DNA from: CAYPXN01 sp964470915
GTDB taxonomy: Bacteria; UBA10199; JADFYH01
Assembly: GCA_964470915.1 (NCBI GenBank)
Contig: CAYYEM010000005.1
Location: 1-64,000, forward strand
Reading direction: 5' to 3'
DNA length: 64,000 bases
Shown: positions 25,804 through 34,862 of the stretch, piece after piece
How positions within the stretch are numbered: the stretch's first letter is position 1
How the letters are laid out: every line of letters begins with the position of its first letter
Notes under the pieces: generated by a model
Database searches by the model: none
Seen by the model: only the letters and a program-made list of their open reading frames with translations
What the model was told of the DNA's origin: nothing
Program-made: the position numbers and the translations under genes

Positions 25804-26163
25804 ATGGGAAAGAAACTCTATGTAGGGAGCCTCCCTTATTCCACCACTGAAAATGAATTGCGTGACATGTTTGCAGCCTGTGGGGCTGTGGACAGTGTAG
25901 CTATCATTCAGGACAAATTTTCTGGTAAATCCAAAGGATTTGGTTTCGTGGAAATGAGCAATGATGATGAAGCTCAAAAAGCCATCAACGAATTAAACGG
26001 TCGTGATATGGGCGGACGCTCCATTGTAGTCAATGAAGCTCGTCCTCCTGAAAAGCGTTCCGGTGGTTTCGGCGGTGGCGGTGGACGTGGTGGTCGTGGC
26101 GGTTTCGGCGGCGGTGGACGCGGTCGTGATCGTGATGGCGGCGGCGGACGCGGTCGTTGGTAA
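25804..26163 (+). CDS. Glycine-rich RRM RNA-binding protein
   Basis: A 119-residue protein: one RNA recognition motif (residues 3-80) with RNP2 LYVGSL (5-10) and RNP1 KGFGFVEM (44-51), both with their aromatic residues, then a Gly/Arg-rich tail (GGFGGGGGRGGRGGF and relatives). This is the layout of bacterial and cyanobacterial cold-inducible Rbp proteins, which bind single-stranded RNA, often U-rich, with roles in cold adaptation or mRNA localisation. Followed directly by a strong terminator, so the gene is monocistronic. The long spacer with two RNA structures upstream suggests post-transcriptional control. Confidence 0.95.
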   Translation: MGKKLYVGSLPYSTTENELRDMFAACGAVDSVAIIQDKFSGKSKGFGFVEMSNDDEAQKAINELNGRDMGGRSIVVNEARPPEKRSGGFGGGGGRGGRGGFGGGGRGRDRDGGGGRGRW

Positions 26164-26189
26164 AAAATAGATAAATAATATATCATTTT

Positions 26190-26226
26190 AAGCCCTTCGG
26201 TGTTAAATCCGAAGGGCTTTTTTTTT
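26190..26226 (+). terminator. Rho-independent terminator of the RRM gene
   Basis: AAGCCCTTCGG (26190-26200) and CCGAAGGGCTT (26209-26219) form a perfect 11-bp stem with an 8-nt loop and are followed by a run of T. Confidence 0.95.
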
Positions 26227-26363
26227 AGAGTATTATCCAAAAAGTGCGACCGACAGATTATCTGCGATCATCATGTGGCTTCACAAATAAGCTCCTGTTG
26301 TTTTTTTTGCAGAGATGTTGCGTCTACTATTTGAATAGACCAATGAAGGTTAAAGGAGATTTT

Positions 26364-26828
26364 ATGGATATCAAAAACACTATTTATTTAAGACTGTTTG
26401 GTTTGGCTAAAATCCCCATGCTTTTTATGTCAAACCCAGAAGTGGTTAAAATGACAAATGAGGAAACTATTATTAAAATTCCTCTCAACTTCATCACAAA
26501 AAATCATTTAGGCTCCATGTATTTTGGAGTGCTTGCAATGGGTGCTGATTGCGCTGGTGGGTTTATGGCCATGAATCTTATCCGTGCAAGTAAGAAAAAG
26601 GTTTCCCTGGTTTTTAAAGATTTTAAGGCAAATTTTTTAAAACGTGCAGAAGGGGATGTGTATTTTACCTGCAAAGAAGGAAAGAAAATCGCAAGCTTTG
26701 TGAAAGAAGTGATCAAAAAGAAGAAACGAATGAATAAAGTTTTAAATATTGTAGCCACGACGCCTTCTGTTTCGGGTGATGAACCTGTAGCGACCTTCGA
26801 GCTCACTTTATCTTTAAAGAGTTCTTGA
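26364..26828 (+). CDS. DUF4442/YiiD_C-like hotdog protein
   Basis: A 154-residue protein when started at ATG 26364, which has AAGGAG (26353-26358) five bases upstream; the frame is open further up to 26244 but those codons lie in the terminator-promoter spacer and are not conserved-looking. The pattern IPLNFITKNHLGSMYFGVLAMGADCAGGFMA resembles DUF4442, a hotdog-fold family related to PaaI thioesterases, where a N-H-x-G-S-x-x-x-G motif is typical. Some DUF4442 proteins act on acyl-CoA thioesters. Ten bases before the next gene, so an operon. Family likely, substrate unknown. Confidence 0.82.
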   Translation: MDIKNTIYLRLFGLAKIPMLFMSNPEVVKMTNEETIIKIPLNFITKNHLGSMYFGVLAMGADCAGGFMAMNLIRASKKKVSLVFKDFKANFLKRAEGDVYFTCKEGKKIASFVKEVIKKKKRMNKVLNIVATTPSVSGDEPVATFELTLSLKSS

Positions 26829-26838
26829 GAGGTTTTGC

Positions 26839-27516
26839 ATGGATGAAGGACTCCTGTTTTTTATAGTCTTTGTTTTTTTGGATCTGTTTTTACTGGTAGG
26901 AATTTTTTCTTGGATACAATGGCGCAAAAAACAGTTCAGAACAGGTTTGCAAGCTTTAGCTTTACAGCGAGCTTGGAAGCTTTCATTAGAAAATTCCCAA
27001 CAAATTGTGATTCGAAGTGCTGAGCTTCCTTCTGATTGGGAAGTAAAAATTCTGCTTCGTCAAAAAGGAAAGCGACATAGAGAATTTGCTTTTTTAAATG
27101 CAGCATTTACTTTTTCTAAGGAGATTAAACTGCCTCCTGAGTCTGTTTTTCTGATGGGTCCTAGGATGGAGGGGGATTATCAAAAACTTAAAAATGCAGC
27201 TCCCTTCATGAAGAAGATGCTTGTGACTCTTTTAGGACCGCAAATGGAGTGTTTGTTCAAGCTCCAGCCTTATGCTTTGCCTAGCTATTTAGCAGAAAAA
27301 TTTACTCTCTTGTGCAGTGATGAAAAATCAGCATCAGAATTTCTTACAAGTGCTCGTGAAAAAGCTTTCATGCATTTGTATGATCAGTTTGGTAAACACA
27401 GTTTCCCTTATCTTTATCAAGAAAACCAAAAACTAGAGATTCGTTTTAGAAGACGCCCTCAGTCAGCAGAAGAGGTGGCTCAGTGGGTAGAAGCGTGTTT
27501 GCTGCTTTCGCAGTAA
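26839..27516 (+). CDS. Unknown single-pass membrane protein
   Basis: A 225-residue protein with one N-terminal membrane segment (MDEGLLFFIVFVFLDLFLLVGIFSWIQW, about 5-26) and a cytoplasmic, basic C-terminal part without a motif I recognise. A GAGAGG-type site lies just before the ATG. It is the second gene of the hotdog-protein operon. The segment IVIRSAELPSDWEVKILLRQKGK... has alternating beta-like character. No function can be given. Confidence 0.65.
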   Translation: MDEGLLFFIVFVFLDLFLLVGIFSWIQWRKKQFRTGLQALALQRAWKLSLENSQQIVIRSAELPSDWEVKILLRQKGKRHREFAFLNAAFTFSKEIKLPPESVFLMGPRMEGDYQKLKNAAPFMKKMLVTLLGPQMECLFKLQPYALPSYLAEKFTLLCSDEKSASEFLTSAREKAFMHLYDQFGKHSFPYLYQENQKLEIRFRRRPQSAEEVAQWVEACLLLSQ

Positions 27517-27531
27517 TGAATGAGATTTGTG

Positions 27532-29091
27532 TTATTGTGAGTTGATTTTTTCAATCGTACTTTTTTTGTTTTGCCAATCAAGAAGAAATAGAAAAAGTGC
27601 AGTAAAGGAATAGATCAGAGCAAATTCAGGAGCAGCTGCTATGCCAAATTTATTTTGAATGCCAGTTTCTGTTAAATTAAACGAGTGGATGAGTCCGAAT
27701 AAAGAAAAAATTCCGGCTAACAAAGCCCAACAACCGGCTTTAAAAAAATCTTTTTCAATAAAATAAACCATCATGGCTGCCAAAATCATCGAAGAAAGTA
27801 AAAAACCTTGGCTCAAGGCAATGATTCCATAAATGTAGAGAGAATTTCCAAATTGAGGAGCAGCTTCAAATAAACTACTGCCTGCTTTTCGAAGAGTGGT
27901 TTCAATCAAGAGTAATGCCCAAGCAGCCAGTGAAGGAATGAGCCCAACCGCTACGGCAAGCGCATGAGCTTTGGGTACTTCCTGAAAAGCCTGCGAAGTA
28001 ATTACAATTCCTATCCAGAGTAAAATTCCCAAAGTCACTTCCAGTGGTATCCATTGTAAAATGAGAGTGATGCCTCCCACAAAGCACAGTGCCGCAATCA
28101 CAACGCCGTTTAAAACTGAATAGCCACTTCGTGCTCCCATCGCTTTCCAGGCAGGATGACCAATGTAGATGGTTGTAGGAAAAGGGCTTCCAAAAAGTGC
28201 AGCAATAAATCCGCAAACTCCATTTGCAAATAAGGAAGCTTTTGTCGGATATGAATCTCCTGCAGCTTGGGCACTTTCGAGATTTTGTAAAGAACCGATA
28301 ATATTAAAAAGCGACATGGGAAAAATCACCGCCATATATTTCCAGCCTCGGTCACTCAAAAGAAATCTAAACAGATCTTCGAAGACAGGAATAGGGAGAT
28401 GAATCCCAAAAGTATAATTTTCTGAAGAAGGATGAAAAATATTCAGTCCTGCCAAGCGGGTGCCCCAGGCGATGAGGCTACCTAATAATACTGCGACAAA
28501 GCCACCGGGGAGTCCTCCTGGGAATTTAATTTTAGCAGAGTAAGCGATCAGGATAATGAACATGGGAAATAAGGCAAGCAGGGGAGAGGCAAAAATTTCA
28601 AAAACAAATCCCATGGCGATGAAAGTGATAGCAATTCCAGCGAGAGAAGAAAGTAAGGCTGCGCGAGGCGTGTGTTTGCGCAACCAATCTCCAAAAAATA
28701 CGCCAATCAATTCGATGAGTGCGCTCATGAGCGAAGCAAAGAGGCCGACTTGCCATGCGAGTACGGGATCTTTAGTTTCTTGATAAACCGGGCCCATGAC
28801 AAAAAATACAAAGGCCATCAAGCTGACAGTGTTGATTCCATAAGGAAGTGCAGTAACATCTGAGCGCCCTGTTTGTTTAGCGAGTTGACGAGCTTGCCAG
28901 GCATAAAAAATATTTCCCGCCAACACCGAAAGAGCAGCGCCTGGAAGAATTTGATGCGTGATCATCTCAGTAGGAAGCCCACAAACCGAGCTGCACAGGA
29001 CTACGATGAGCATGAACTGCAAAAGATTATCGACGAAAAGCCCAAAAAATCCATCAAGATCGCCAAGAGTGAAATAGGGGAGTTTAGTCAT
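27532..29091 (-). CDS. NCS2-like xanthine/uracil-type permease
   Basis: A 519-residue protein with 12-14 hydrophobic segments. ILPGAALSVLAGNIFYAWQARQLAKQTGRSDVTALPYGINT near the start and PFPTTIYIGHPAWKAMGARSGYSVLNGV in the middle follow the NCS2/SulP-related permease pattern for nucleobases or related anions. Such members are often annotated only as 'permease'. It starts ten bases after the transhydrogenase beta-subunit gene ends, so it is likely the last gene of that operon; the metabolic link is not evident. Substrate unknown. Confidence 0.8.
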   Translation of the reverse strand: MTKLPYFTLGDLDGFFGLFVDNLLQFMLIVVLCSSVCGLPTEMITHQILPGAALSVLAGNIFYAWQARQLAKQTGRSDVTALPYGINTVSLMAFVFFVMGPVYQETKDPVLAWQVGLFASLMSALIELIGVFFGDWLRKHTPRAALLSSLAGIAITFIAMGFVFEIFASPLLALFPMFIILIAYSAKIKFPGGLPGGFVAVLLGSLIAWGTRLAGLNIFHPSSENYTFGIHLPIPVFEDLFRFLLSDRGWKYMAVIFPMSLFNIIGSLQNLESAQAAGDSYPTKASLFANGVCGFIAALFGSPFPTTIYIGHPAWKAMGARSGYSVLNGVVIAALCFVGGITLILQWIPLEVTLGILLWIGIVITSQAFQEVPKAHALAVAVGLIPSLAAWALLLIETTLRKAGSSLFEAAPQFGNSLYIYGIIALSQGFLLSSMILAAMMVYFIEKDFFKAGCWALLAGIFSLFGLIHSFNLTETGIQNKFGIAAAPEFALIYSFTALFLFLLDWQNKKSTIEKINSQ

Positions 29092-29101
29092 CTTTATTAT
29101 T

Positions 29102-30466
29102 TTACATTTTTTTTAAGGATTGTACGAGTTCATTTATAACCGACTGTGCATCCCCATAAAGCATGCGGGTGTTGTCCGTAAAAAATAATTCGTTTTCGAT
29201 TCCGGCAAAGCCTTTGCCTTTACCGCGTTTGATCACGACGACATTTTTAGATTTATCGACATCTAAAATAGGCATTCCGTAAATGGGGCTCGAAGGATTG
29301 TTGCGTGCGGCAGGATTCACCACATCGTTGGCTCCAATCACCAAGCTTACATCGGTGCTGGGAAATTCTGCGTTGATTTCTTCCAAATCAAAAAGAGATT
29401 CATAAGGCACACCGGATTCAGCAAGAAGTACATTCATATGTCCGGGCATGCGACCCGCTACGGGATGGATGGCAAATTTTACTTCAATTCCTTTGCTGAC
29501 TAACAAATCTAAAAGTTCTCTCACTTTGTGCTGAGCTTGAGCCACGGCCATTCCATAACCTGGAACCACAATCACTTTGCTCGAGTAAGCGAGAAGAATA
29601 GCAGCATCTTCCAAGGCAATTTCTTTTTGGTTTCCCTTGATTTCAGAGCTGGAAGTTTCGCAAACTTTTCCAAAAGCACCAAATAAAACATTAGTAATGG
29701 AGCGATTCATGGCCTTGGCCATGAGTTGAGTGAGCAGAGTGCCGGCAGCGCCTACCACGGTGCCTGCGATAATCATCGAATCATTGCCTAAAGCAAAACC
29801 TTCAAAGCCAACAGCGAGGCCCGTGAAAGCATTGTAGAGAGAAATCACCACAGGCATGTCACCTCCGCCGATGGGCAGAGTCATGAGAATTCCAAATAAA
29901 AGCGAAAAAGCAAAAAAGCAGGGGGTGCTTAAAGGATGATATTGCATCCATTCCAAAACTCCACTGGTGATGGCCGCTGCCAAAATGAGGAGGTTGAAAA
30001 TATTTTGTAAAGGAAAGGTGATGGGTTTTTCTCGCATCCAACCCTGTAATTTTAAAAAAGCGATGAAGCTGCCTGAAAAGGCAATGCAACCAATTAAACC
30101 ACCGACGAGAGTTAAAGCCGCCAAGATAGAATGAGGATGATGCTTGCCTAAAATTTCGATGGCTGCAATCGCGGCCGCCGCTCCGCCCCCCATTCCATTA
30201 AAGAGCGCAATCATTTGCGGCATTTCAGTCATGGGAACTTTTTTGGAAGCGATCCAGGAAGGAATGACGCCCAGGGCCATCGCGATAAGAATGAGTCCGT
30301 AGTTGGAAAGTCCGGGGCTTAACAAAGTCACTAAACTTGCTAAGCACATTGCGGCTCCCGCCCAGATAATACCACTTTTAGCGGTGAGGGGAGAGCTCAT
30401 GCGTTTCAAGCCCAAAATAAAAAGGAGCGCGGTAATAAAATAGGTGCTTTGAATGAGAATAGTCAA
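29102..30466 (-). CDS. pntB: Transhydrogenase beta subunit
   Basis: A 454-residue protein: nine hydrophobic segments (about 1-260) and the soluble NADP(H)-binding domain III (about 285-454) with VIVVPGYGMAVAQAQHKVREL, FAIHPVAGRMPGHMNVLLAE and LVIGANDVVNPAARN, all canonical PntB motifs. With the two alpha subunits it couples hydride transfer from NADH to NADP+ to inward proton flow, supplying NADPH. It is separated from the preceding alpha-2 gene by a 77-bp spacer that is mostly a palindromic element. Confidence 0.97.
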   Translation of the reverse strand: MTILIQSTYFITALLFILGLKRMSSPLTAKSGIIWAGAAMCLASLVTLLSPGLSNYGLILIAMALGVIPSWIASKKVPMTEMPQMIALFNGMGGGAAAAIAAIEILGKHHPHSILAALTLVGGLIGCIAFSGSFIAFLKLQGWMREKPITFPLQNIFNLLILAAAITSGVLEWMQYHPLSTPCFFAFSLLFGILMTLPIGGGDMPVVISLYNAFTGLAVGFEGFALGNDSMIIAGTVVGAAGTLLTQLMAKAMNRSITNVLFGAFGKVCETSSSEIKGNQKEIALEDAAILLAYSSKVIVVPGYGMAVAQAQHKVRELLDLLVSKGIEVKFAIHPVAGRMPGHMNVLLAESGVPYESLFDLEEINAEFPSTDVSLVIGANDVVNPAARNNPSSPIYGMPILDVDKSKNVVVIKRGKGKGFAGIENELFFTDNTRMLYGDAQSVINELVQSLKKM

Positions 30467-30482
30467 AATATTTTACCCTATT

Positions 30483-30543
30483 GGTTCGACAGGCTCACCA
30501 CGAACGGGAGAAAGAAACCGTTCATCCTGAGCTTGTCGAAGGA
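30483..30543. repeat. Palindromic element in the pntB/alpha-2 spacer
   Basis: Arms GTTCGACAGGCTCACCACG and its imperfect complement (TCCTGAGCTTGTCGAAGG) flank an A-rich loop. Very close to the element at 30853-30922 in the next spacer; arm consensus CTTCGACAAGCTCAGSAYGAACGG. Confidence 0.85.
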
Positions 30544-30849
30544 TTAAGTTTTATTCTTCTTCGCCTCAAACATTTTCAGCATTCGAACGGTTACGGCATA
30601 GCCACCAGCAGCATTCATGGCTCCTAAAAATACTCCTGTGAATCCGATGATTTTTTCTTGGAGGTTATCCGCATGTCCCAAAGTTAAAATAGCGCCCACG
30701 AGAACAATGCCATGAATAAAATTGGATCCGGACATGAGCGGTGTATGTAAAATGACAGGAACCCTTGCAATCACTTCATAGCCCGTGAAAATAGCGAGTA
30801 GAAAAATATAAAGGGCAGGCCAGAGAGATTCGGTCATAAATTTCCTCAA
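30544..30849 (-). CDS. pntAB: Transhydrogenase alpha-2 (membrane) subunit
   Basis: A 101-residue protein with three membrane segments and the PntA C-terminal (domain IIa) motifs GYEVIARVPVILHTPLMSGSNFIHGIV and FLGAMNAAGGYAVTVRMLKMF. In organisms with split PntA this is the separate alpha-2 subunit, as in Rhodospirillum. It contributes to the proton channel with PntB. Spacers on both sides carry the same palindromic element. Confidence 0.95.
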   Translation of the reverse strand: MRKFMTESLWPALYIFLLAIFTGYEVIARVPVILHTPLMSGSNFIHGIVLVGAILTLGHADNLQEKIIGFTGVFLGAMNAAGGYAVTVRMLKMFEAKKNKT

Positions 30850-30852
30850 AAT

Positions 30853-30922
30853 GCTTCGACAAGCTCAGCACGAACGGAAAAAGAAATTAAAATAGTTCGT
30901 TCATCCTGAGCTCGTCGAAGGA
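30853..30922. repeat. Palindromic element in the alpha-2/alpha-1 spacer
   Basis: GCTTCGACAAGCTCAGCACG at the left and its imperfect reverse complement (TCATCCTGAGCTCGTCGAAG) at the right, with an A/T-rich loop. Second copy of the family found at 30483-30543. Confidence 0.88.
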
Positions 30923-32017
30923 TCATAATAAAGCTCCGGAAATAATTTCGTCTTTTAAATTAAAATCGAAAGTTTTTCCACCTTGAGTGAGATGCTCGAT
31001 AAAATTAAAAATATTTTTAGAATACATCTCAGAAGCATGAATCGGAAGCTCGCTAGGTAAATTGATCGGACCAAAAATTTTAATCTGATTTTTTTCGATG
31101 AGTTTTCCTGCTTGGGTGAGAGAGCAATTTCCTCCACCTTCAGCTGCAAGATCAATCACCACAGATCCAGGCTTCATTTTTAAAATCGTTTCTTCATTGA
31201 GAAGAATCGGAGCTGCTTTTCCAGGAATTTGGGCCGTAGTAATTACGACATCAGATTGTGAAATATGTTCAGCCAGTTTGGCTGCATCCTGGGCTTTTTC
31301 TTCTGCACTGAGCTCTCGAGCGTAACCCCCTTGAGCTTCAGCATTAACACTGCTGCTAATAAAACGAGCCCCCAACGATTCTACCTGTTCTCGAGCTGAA
31401 GCTCTTACATCGTAGCCTTCGACGATAGCACCTAATCTTCGAGCGGTAGCAATGGCTTGTAAACCTGCCACACCAGCCCCCATCACTAACACTTTAGAAG
31501 GGCGTATAGTGCCAGCCGCTGTAGTTAACATTGGAAAAAAACGTGGACATAAATCCGCGGCATGGAGTGCAGCTCGATAACCTGCCACCGTGGCCTGTGA
31601 AGAAAGCGCATCCATGTTTTGAGCTCGTGTTACACGGGGAATTTTTTCCATGGCAAAAATATGAATCTTTTTTTCCTGGAGAGACTTCATTTCTTCGGGA
31701 AAGCGATGGGGAAAAATAAAACTCACCAGAGTGCTGCTTTCTTTCAAGAAACTAATTTCATCTTTTGTAGGAATTTGTACTTTTAGAAGAATTTGAGAAT
31801 TTTCGTAGAGGCTTTTGGCATTTTCTTCTAGCTTTGCCCCTGCTTTTTCATATTGGGCATCGGTAAAAAAGCTATTCAAGCCCGCATTTTTTTCAACGTG
31901 AACGCTGAAGCCGAGTTTAAGCAGACGGCCGACGCTATCCGGGCTGAGCGCGACTCGTTTTTCACCTTCTCGAATTTCTTTGGGGAGCCCAATGTTAATT
32001 CCCATTCTATTTTTCAT
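30923..32017 (-). CDS. pntAA: Transhydrogenase alpha-1 (NAD-binding) subunit
   Basis: About 364 residues from ATG 32017; the frame is open to 32113 but that extension is not part of the family and overlaps the typA leader, and ATG 32005 is also possible. It has GLPKEIREGEKRVALSPDSVGRL at the start, the Rossmann motif KVLVMGAGVAGLQAIATARRLGA, the RASAREQVESLGA loop and VIDLAAEGGGNC, all PntA domain I features. Length equals the free-standing alpha-1 subunits of split transhydrogenases. It binds NAD(H) at the membrane complex. First gene of the operon; its promoter shares the 120-bp spacer with typA. Confidence 0.95.
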   Translation of the reverse strand: MKNRMGINIGLPKEIREGEKRVALSPDSVGRLLKLGFSVHVEKNAGLNSFFTDAQYEKAGAKLEENAKSLYENSQILLKVQIPTKDEISFLKESSTLVSFIFPHRFPEEMKSLQEKKIHIFAMEKIPRVTRAQNMDALSSQATVAGYRAALHAADLCPRFFPMLTTAAGTIRPSKVLVMGAGVAGLQAIATARRLGAIVEGYDVRASAREQVESLGARFISSSVNAEAQGGYARELSAEEKAQDAAKLAEHISQSDVVITTAQIPGKAAPILLNEETILKMKPGSVVIDLAAEGGGNCSLTQAGKLIEKNQIKIFGPINLPSELPIHASEMYSKNIFNFIEHLTQGGKTFDFNLKDEIISGALL

Positions 32018-32139
32018 TACAACAAGCCCTTCCAAAGCCCCAAGGAAAAAATGTATAATGTAAAATCTTTCTTTGCATTTAAAGGGGAATACCTCTATGG
32101 GAGAGGCCCCCATAAGGGTTTTGAAATGAATGGAGAACT

Positions 32140-33948
32140 ATGAAATCGAATGCACAAAATGAAAAGATCCGTAACGTAGCCATTATCGCCCACGTCGACC
32201 ATGGTAAAACCACCCTGGTCGATTTCATGCTCCGTCAGGCAGGCGTGTTCCGGGCCAATCAGGAAACGGAAGACCGGGTGATGGATAGCATGGATTTGGA
32301 ACGTGAACGCGGGATTACCATCGCTTCAAAGAACTGTTCTGTGGCCTGGAAGGGACATAAGATCAACGTCATTGATACACCAGGCCATGCGGACTTTGGG
32401 GGAGAAGTAGAACGCGGCCTTAAGATGGTGGATGGAGCTATTTTGCTTGTGGATGCTTCGGAAGGTCCTTTGCCTCAAACCCGTTTTGTACTTCGCAAAG
32501 CTTTAGAATCTCATCTTAAAATTATTGTATTAGTGAATAAAATTGATCGTAAAGATGCGCGCCCTCAACAAGTATTAAATGAAATTTATGATTTGTTTAT
32601 CGACCTTGATGCAGATGAAAAACAAATAGAATTTCCAGTACTTTATGCCATTGGACGTGAAGGAATTGCTCAACTAACTTTAGAAGGGAAAGGCACGGAT
32701 TTAGCGCCTTTATTTGATACGATTATTTCTGAAGTGCCCCCACCTCGATATGACTCTCAAGAACCTTTTCAGATGTTAGTGACCAATTTGGGTTATTCAG
32801 ATTATTTGGGTCGCCTAGCCATTGGTCGAGTGTTTCAAGGCGCTGCCAAGAAAAATGAAACCTTGGTTTGTATTGGTAGAGATGGGCAAGCGAAGAACCT
32901 TCGTGTTTCTTGTTTGCAGGTTTACGAAGGACTGAAATTTCAAGAAGTAGAACAAGTTGATCCAGGTGACATCGTGATTTTGTCAGGAATTGAGAATGTT
33001 GAAATTGGAGATACGATTTGTACTCAGGCTCAGCCGAAAGCTTTGAAACGCTTGGTGGTAGATGAGCCTACTGTAGCGATGAAATTCATGCCTAATACCT
33101 CTCCTTTCTCGGGAAGAGAAGGAAAGCTCGTTCAATCTCAAAGAATTTGGGACCGTTTGCAGAAAGAAACTTTACACAATGTGGCACTGCGGGTGGAGTC
33201 GAGCCCCAACCAAGATAGCTTTGTAGTGAAGGGTCGCGGTGAGTTTCAAATGGCTATCCTCCTCGAAACGATGCGTCGGGAAGGATTTGAGGTTTGTGTA
33301 GGGCGTCCCCAAATTATCTTTAAGGAAGAAAATGGGCAAAAACTTGAGCCGATCGAACATTTATTCGTCGATATTCCAGAAGATTACATGGGAATCGTTA
33401 CTGAAAAACTTTCTCTTCGTCAGGGTCGAATGATCAACATGGTGAATCATGGTTCGGGAAGAATTCGTTTGGAATTTTCCGTACCTTCAAGAGGTTTGAT
33501 TGGTTATCGCAGTGAGTTTCTTACTGACACCAAGGGAGTAGGGCTCATGAATTCTTATTTGATGGGCTATGAGGCAGTTCGTGGCGATATCAAAAGTCGT
33601 GTGAGTGGATCTTTGATTGCGGACCGGCAGGGAGAGAGTGTGGCTTATGGTTTATTTCATTTAGAGCCTCGAGGTGTTTTATTCATTGAAGCTGGTGTGC
33701 CTGTTTATGAAGGGATGATCGTCGGAGAGCATAATCGCGATAATGATTTAAATGTGAATGTTTGCCGTGAGAAAAAACTGACCAATATGCGCGCCTCTGG
33801 AAAAGATGAGCACGTAGTGCTTACCCCCATCACTCCGATGACCCTGGAAAAGGCTATTGAGTTCATCAAAGATGATGAATGGGTGGAAGTGACTCCCAAA
33901 AGCATTCGCATGCGCAAAGTAACTCTTGCAGCTAATATGAGAAAGTAG
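32140..33948 (+). CDS. typA: Ribosome-binding GTPase TypA/BipA
   Basis: A 602-residue translational GTPase with P-loop AHVDHGKT (17-24), ERERGITIASKN, DTPGHADFGGEVER, VNKIDRKDARP, then the beta barrel, two alpha/beta domains and the TypA-specific C-terminal region with GSGRIRLEFSVPSRGLIGYR and HNRDNDLNVNVCREKKLTNMRASG. It binds the ribosome and helps growth and ribosome assembly under stress such as cold. GGAG (32130-32133) precedes the ATG. Base composition and codon use in the first 300 bases are more GC-rich than the rest, probably strong conservation. Confidence 0.97.
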   Translation: MKSNAQNEKIRNVAIIAHVDHGKTTLVDFMLRQAGVFRANQETEDRVMDSMDLERERGITIASKNCSVAWKGHKINVIDTPGHADFGGEVERGLKMVDGAILLVDASEGPLPQTRFVLRKALESHLKIIVLVNKIDRKDARPQQVLNEIYDLFIDLDADEKQIEFPVLYAIGREGIAQLTLEGKGTDLAPLFDTIISEVPPPRYDSQEPFQMLVTNLGYSDYLGRLAIGRVFQGAAKKNETLVCIGRDGQAKNLRVSCLQVYEGLKFQEVEQVDPGDIVILSGIENVEIGDTICTQAQPKALKRLVVDEPTVAMKFMPNTSPFSGREGKLVQSQRIWDRLQKETLHNVALRVESSPNQDSFVVKGRGEFQMAILLETMRREGFEVCVGRPQIIFKEENGQKLEPIEHLFVDIPEDYMGIVTEKLSLRQGRMINMVNHGSGRIRLEFSVPSRGLIGYRSEFLTDTKGVGLMNSYLMGYEAVRGDIKSRVSGSLIADRQGESVAYGLFHLEPRGVLFIEAGVPVYEGMIVGEHNRDNDLNVNVCREKKLTNMRASGKDEHVVLTPITPMTLEKAIEFIKDDEWVEVTPKSIRMRKVTLAANMRK

Positions 33949-33990
33949 TTTTTCTTAGATTATCTTTCGAAAAGTAGTTAAGCTCACAAA

Positions 33991-34800
33991 ATGAAATGGT
34001 CGATCTTAGAAAGATATCCTTTATGGTTTCAGGTTGCAGTAGGTCTATTGTTGTTGCTCGATCTGTTTTTAATCTACAAGCATTTCAAAAATAAAAAAGA
34101 AGATGTTTGGGAACTTGTTTCAAGAATAGTAGGTAGTAATTTTTTTGGATTTTATCTCGTTTATAGAATTGTTTCGAAGTTCCATGTAGCATTTGTATCT
34201 TCAAAATCTATTCCTTGGTATTCATGGTTGCAGTGGATTTTAATCATTATTCCCTTTGCCATTTTTTTCTGGAGCTATCTTTTTCGAAAGCCTGCTGTTC
34301 AGACGGCAAATCGTTTCAGAGAAATTCTATTTCCTTTCTTTTGCGCAATTTTACCCTTTGGGGTTTATGAATCCAGCTTGCTTGTTTATGGAGCCTGGAT
34401 CGCCAAGACGCCGAGTTTGTATTATTTCATAAAACCATTTTATCCAGGTGGTTTTGAATATTATGATATCTCCGCTTTTATTTTGATCTTGATTGGTGAT
34501 GTGCTGGCTGTTTGGGGGATTATTTATTTGAGAAGTTCTTTCAGTATTATGACTGAAGTGCGAGACTGGATACATCAGGGGCCTTATCGTTGGCTTCGGC
34601 ATCCTATGTATCTGGGAGAGATTTTGGCAACGATGGGATTTTGCTTACTCAGATTTTCGTACTTGAATCTCTTTTTGACCCTTCTTTTTATATTTTGCAT
34701 TTCACTGCGTGCAAAATTTGAGGAAGCAAAGATAAAAAAGGTTTATCCGGAGTATGAGACTTATCAAATAAAAACAGGTTTTTTGTTCCCCAAATTCTGA
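33991..34800 (+). CDS. ICMT/PEMT-like membrane methyltransferase
   Basis: A 269-residue protein with six or seven membrane segments and the C-terminal isoprenylcysteine carboxyl methyltransferase/phospholipid methyltransferase motif GPYRWLRHPMYLGEILATMG (about 192-211), followed by the FEEAKIKKVYPEYETYQ segment that binds S-adenosylmethionine. Members methylate phospholipids, prenyl-Cys or other lipophilic acceptors. A Ste24-like protease, the eukaryotic partner of ICMT, is encoded about 4 kb away, but bacterial members of both families mostly act elsewhere, so a link is speculative. Gene stands between typA and clpS, both on the same strand. Confidence 0.85.
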   Translation: MKWSILERYPLWFQVAVGLLLLLDLFLIYKHFKNKKEDVWELVSRIVGSNFFGFYLVYRIVSKFHVAFVSSKSIPWYSWLQWILIIIPFAIFFWSYLFRKPAVQTANRFREILFPFFCAILPFGVYESSLLVYGAWIAKTPSLYYFIKPFYPGGFEYYDISAFILILIGDVLAVWGIIYLRSSFSIMTEVRDWIHQGPYRWLRHPMYLGEILATMGFCLLRFSYLNLFLTLLFIFCISLRAKFEEAKIKKVYPEYETYQIKTGFLFPKF

Positions 34801-34862
34801 TAAAATAAAACTTAGGCAAGACTCAAGTTTTAGCCTAAGAGAAGGAGAAGGATTCCTACATT

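Noticed and set aside
25974..26240. Pro-rich open frame antisense to the RRM gene
   Set aside because: It is the mirror of the Gly/Arg-rich codons (GGC/GGT read as GCC/ACC) and crosses the terminator.
26244..26363. N-terminal extension of the DUF4442 gene
   Set aside because: A good AAGGAG stands five bases before ATG 26364 and the extension follows directly after a terminator.
32018..32113. N-terminal extension of the transhydrogenase alpha-1 gene
   Set aside because: The extension has no family counterpart and would run into the typA leader; ATG 32017 is a better start.
34351..34602. Open frame antisense to the ICMT-like gene
   Set aside because: Shadow of the plus-strand coding sequence, no ribosome binding site.
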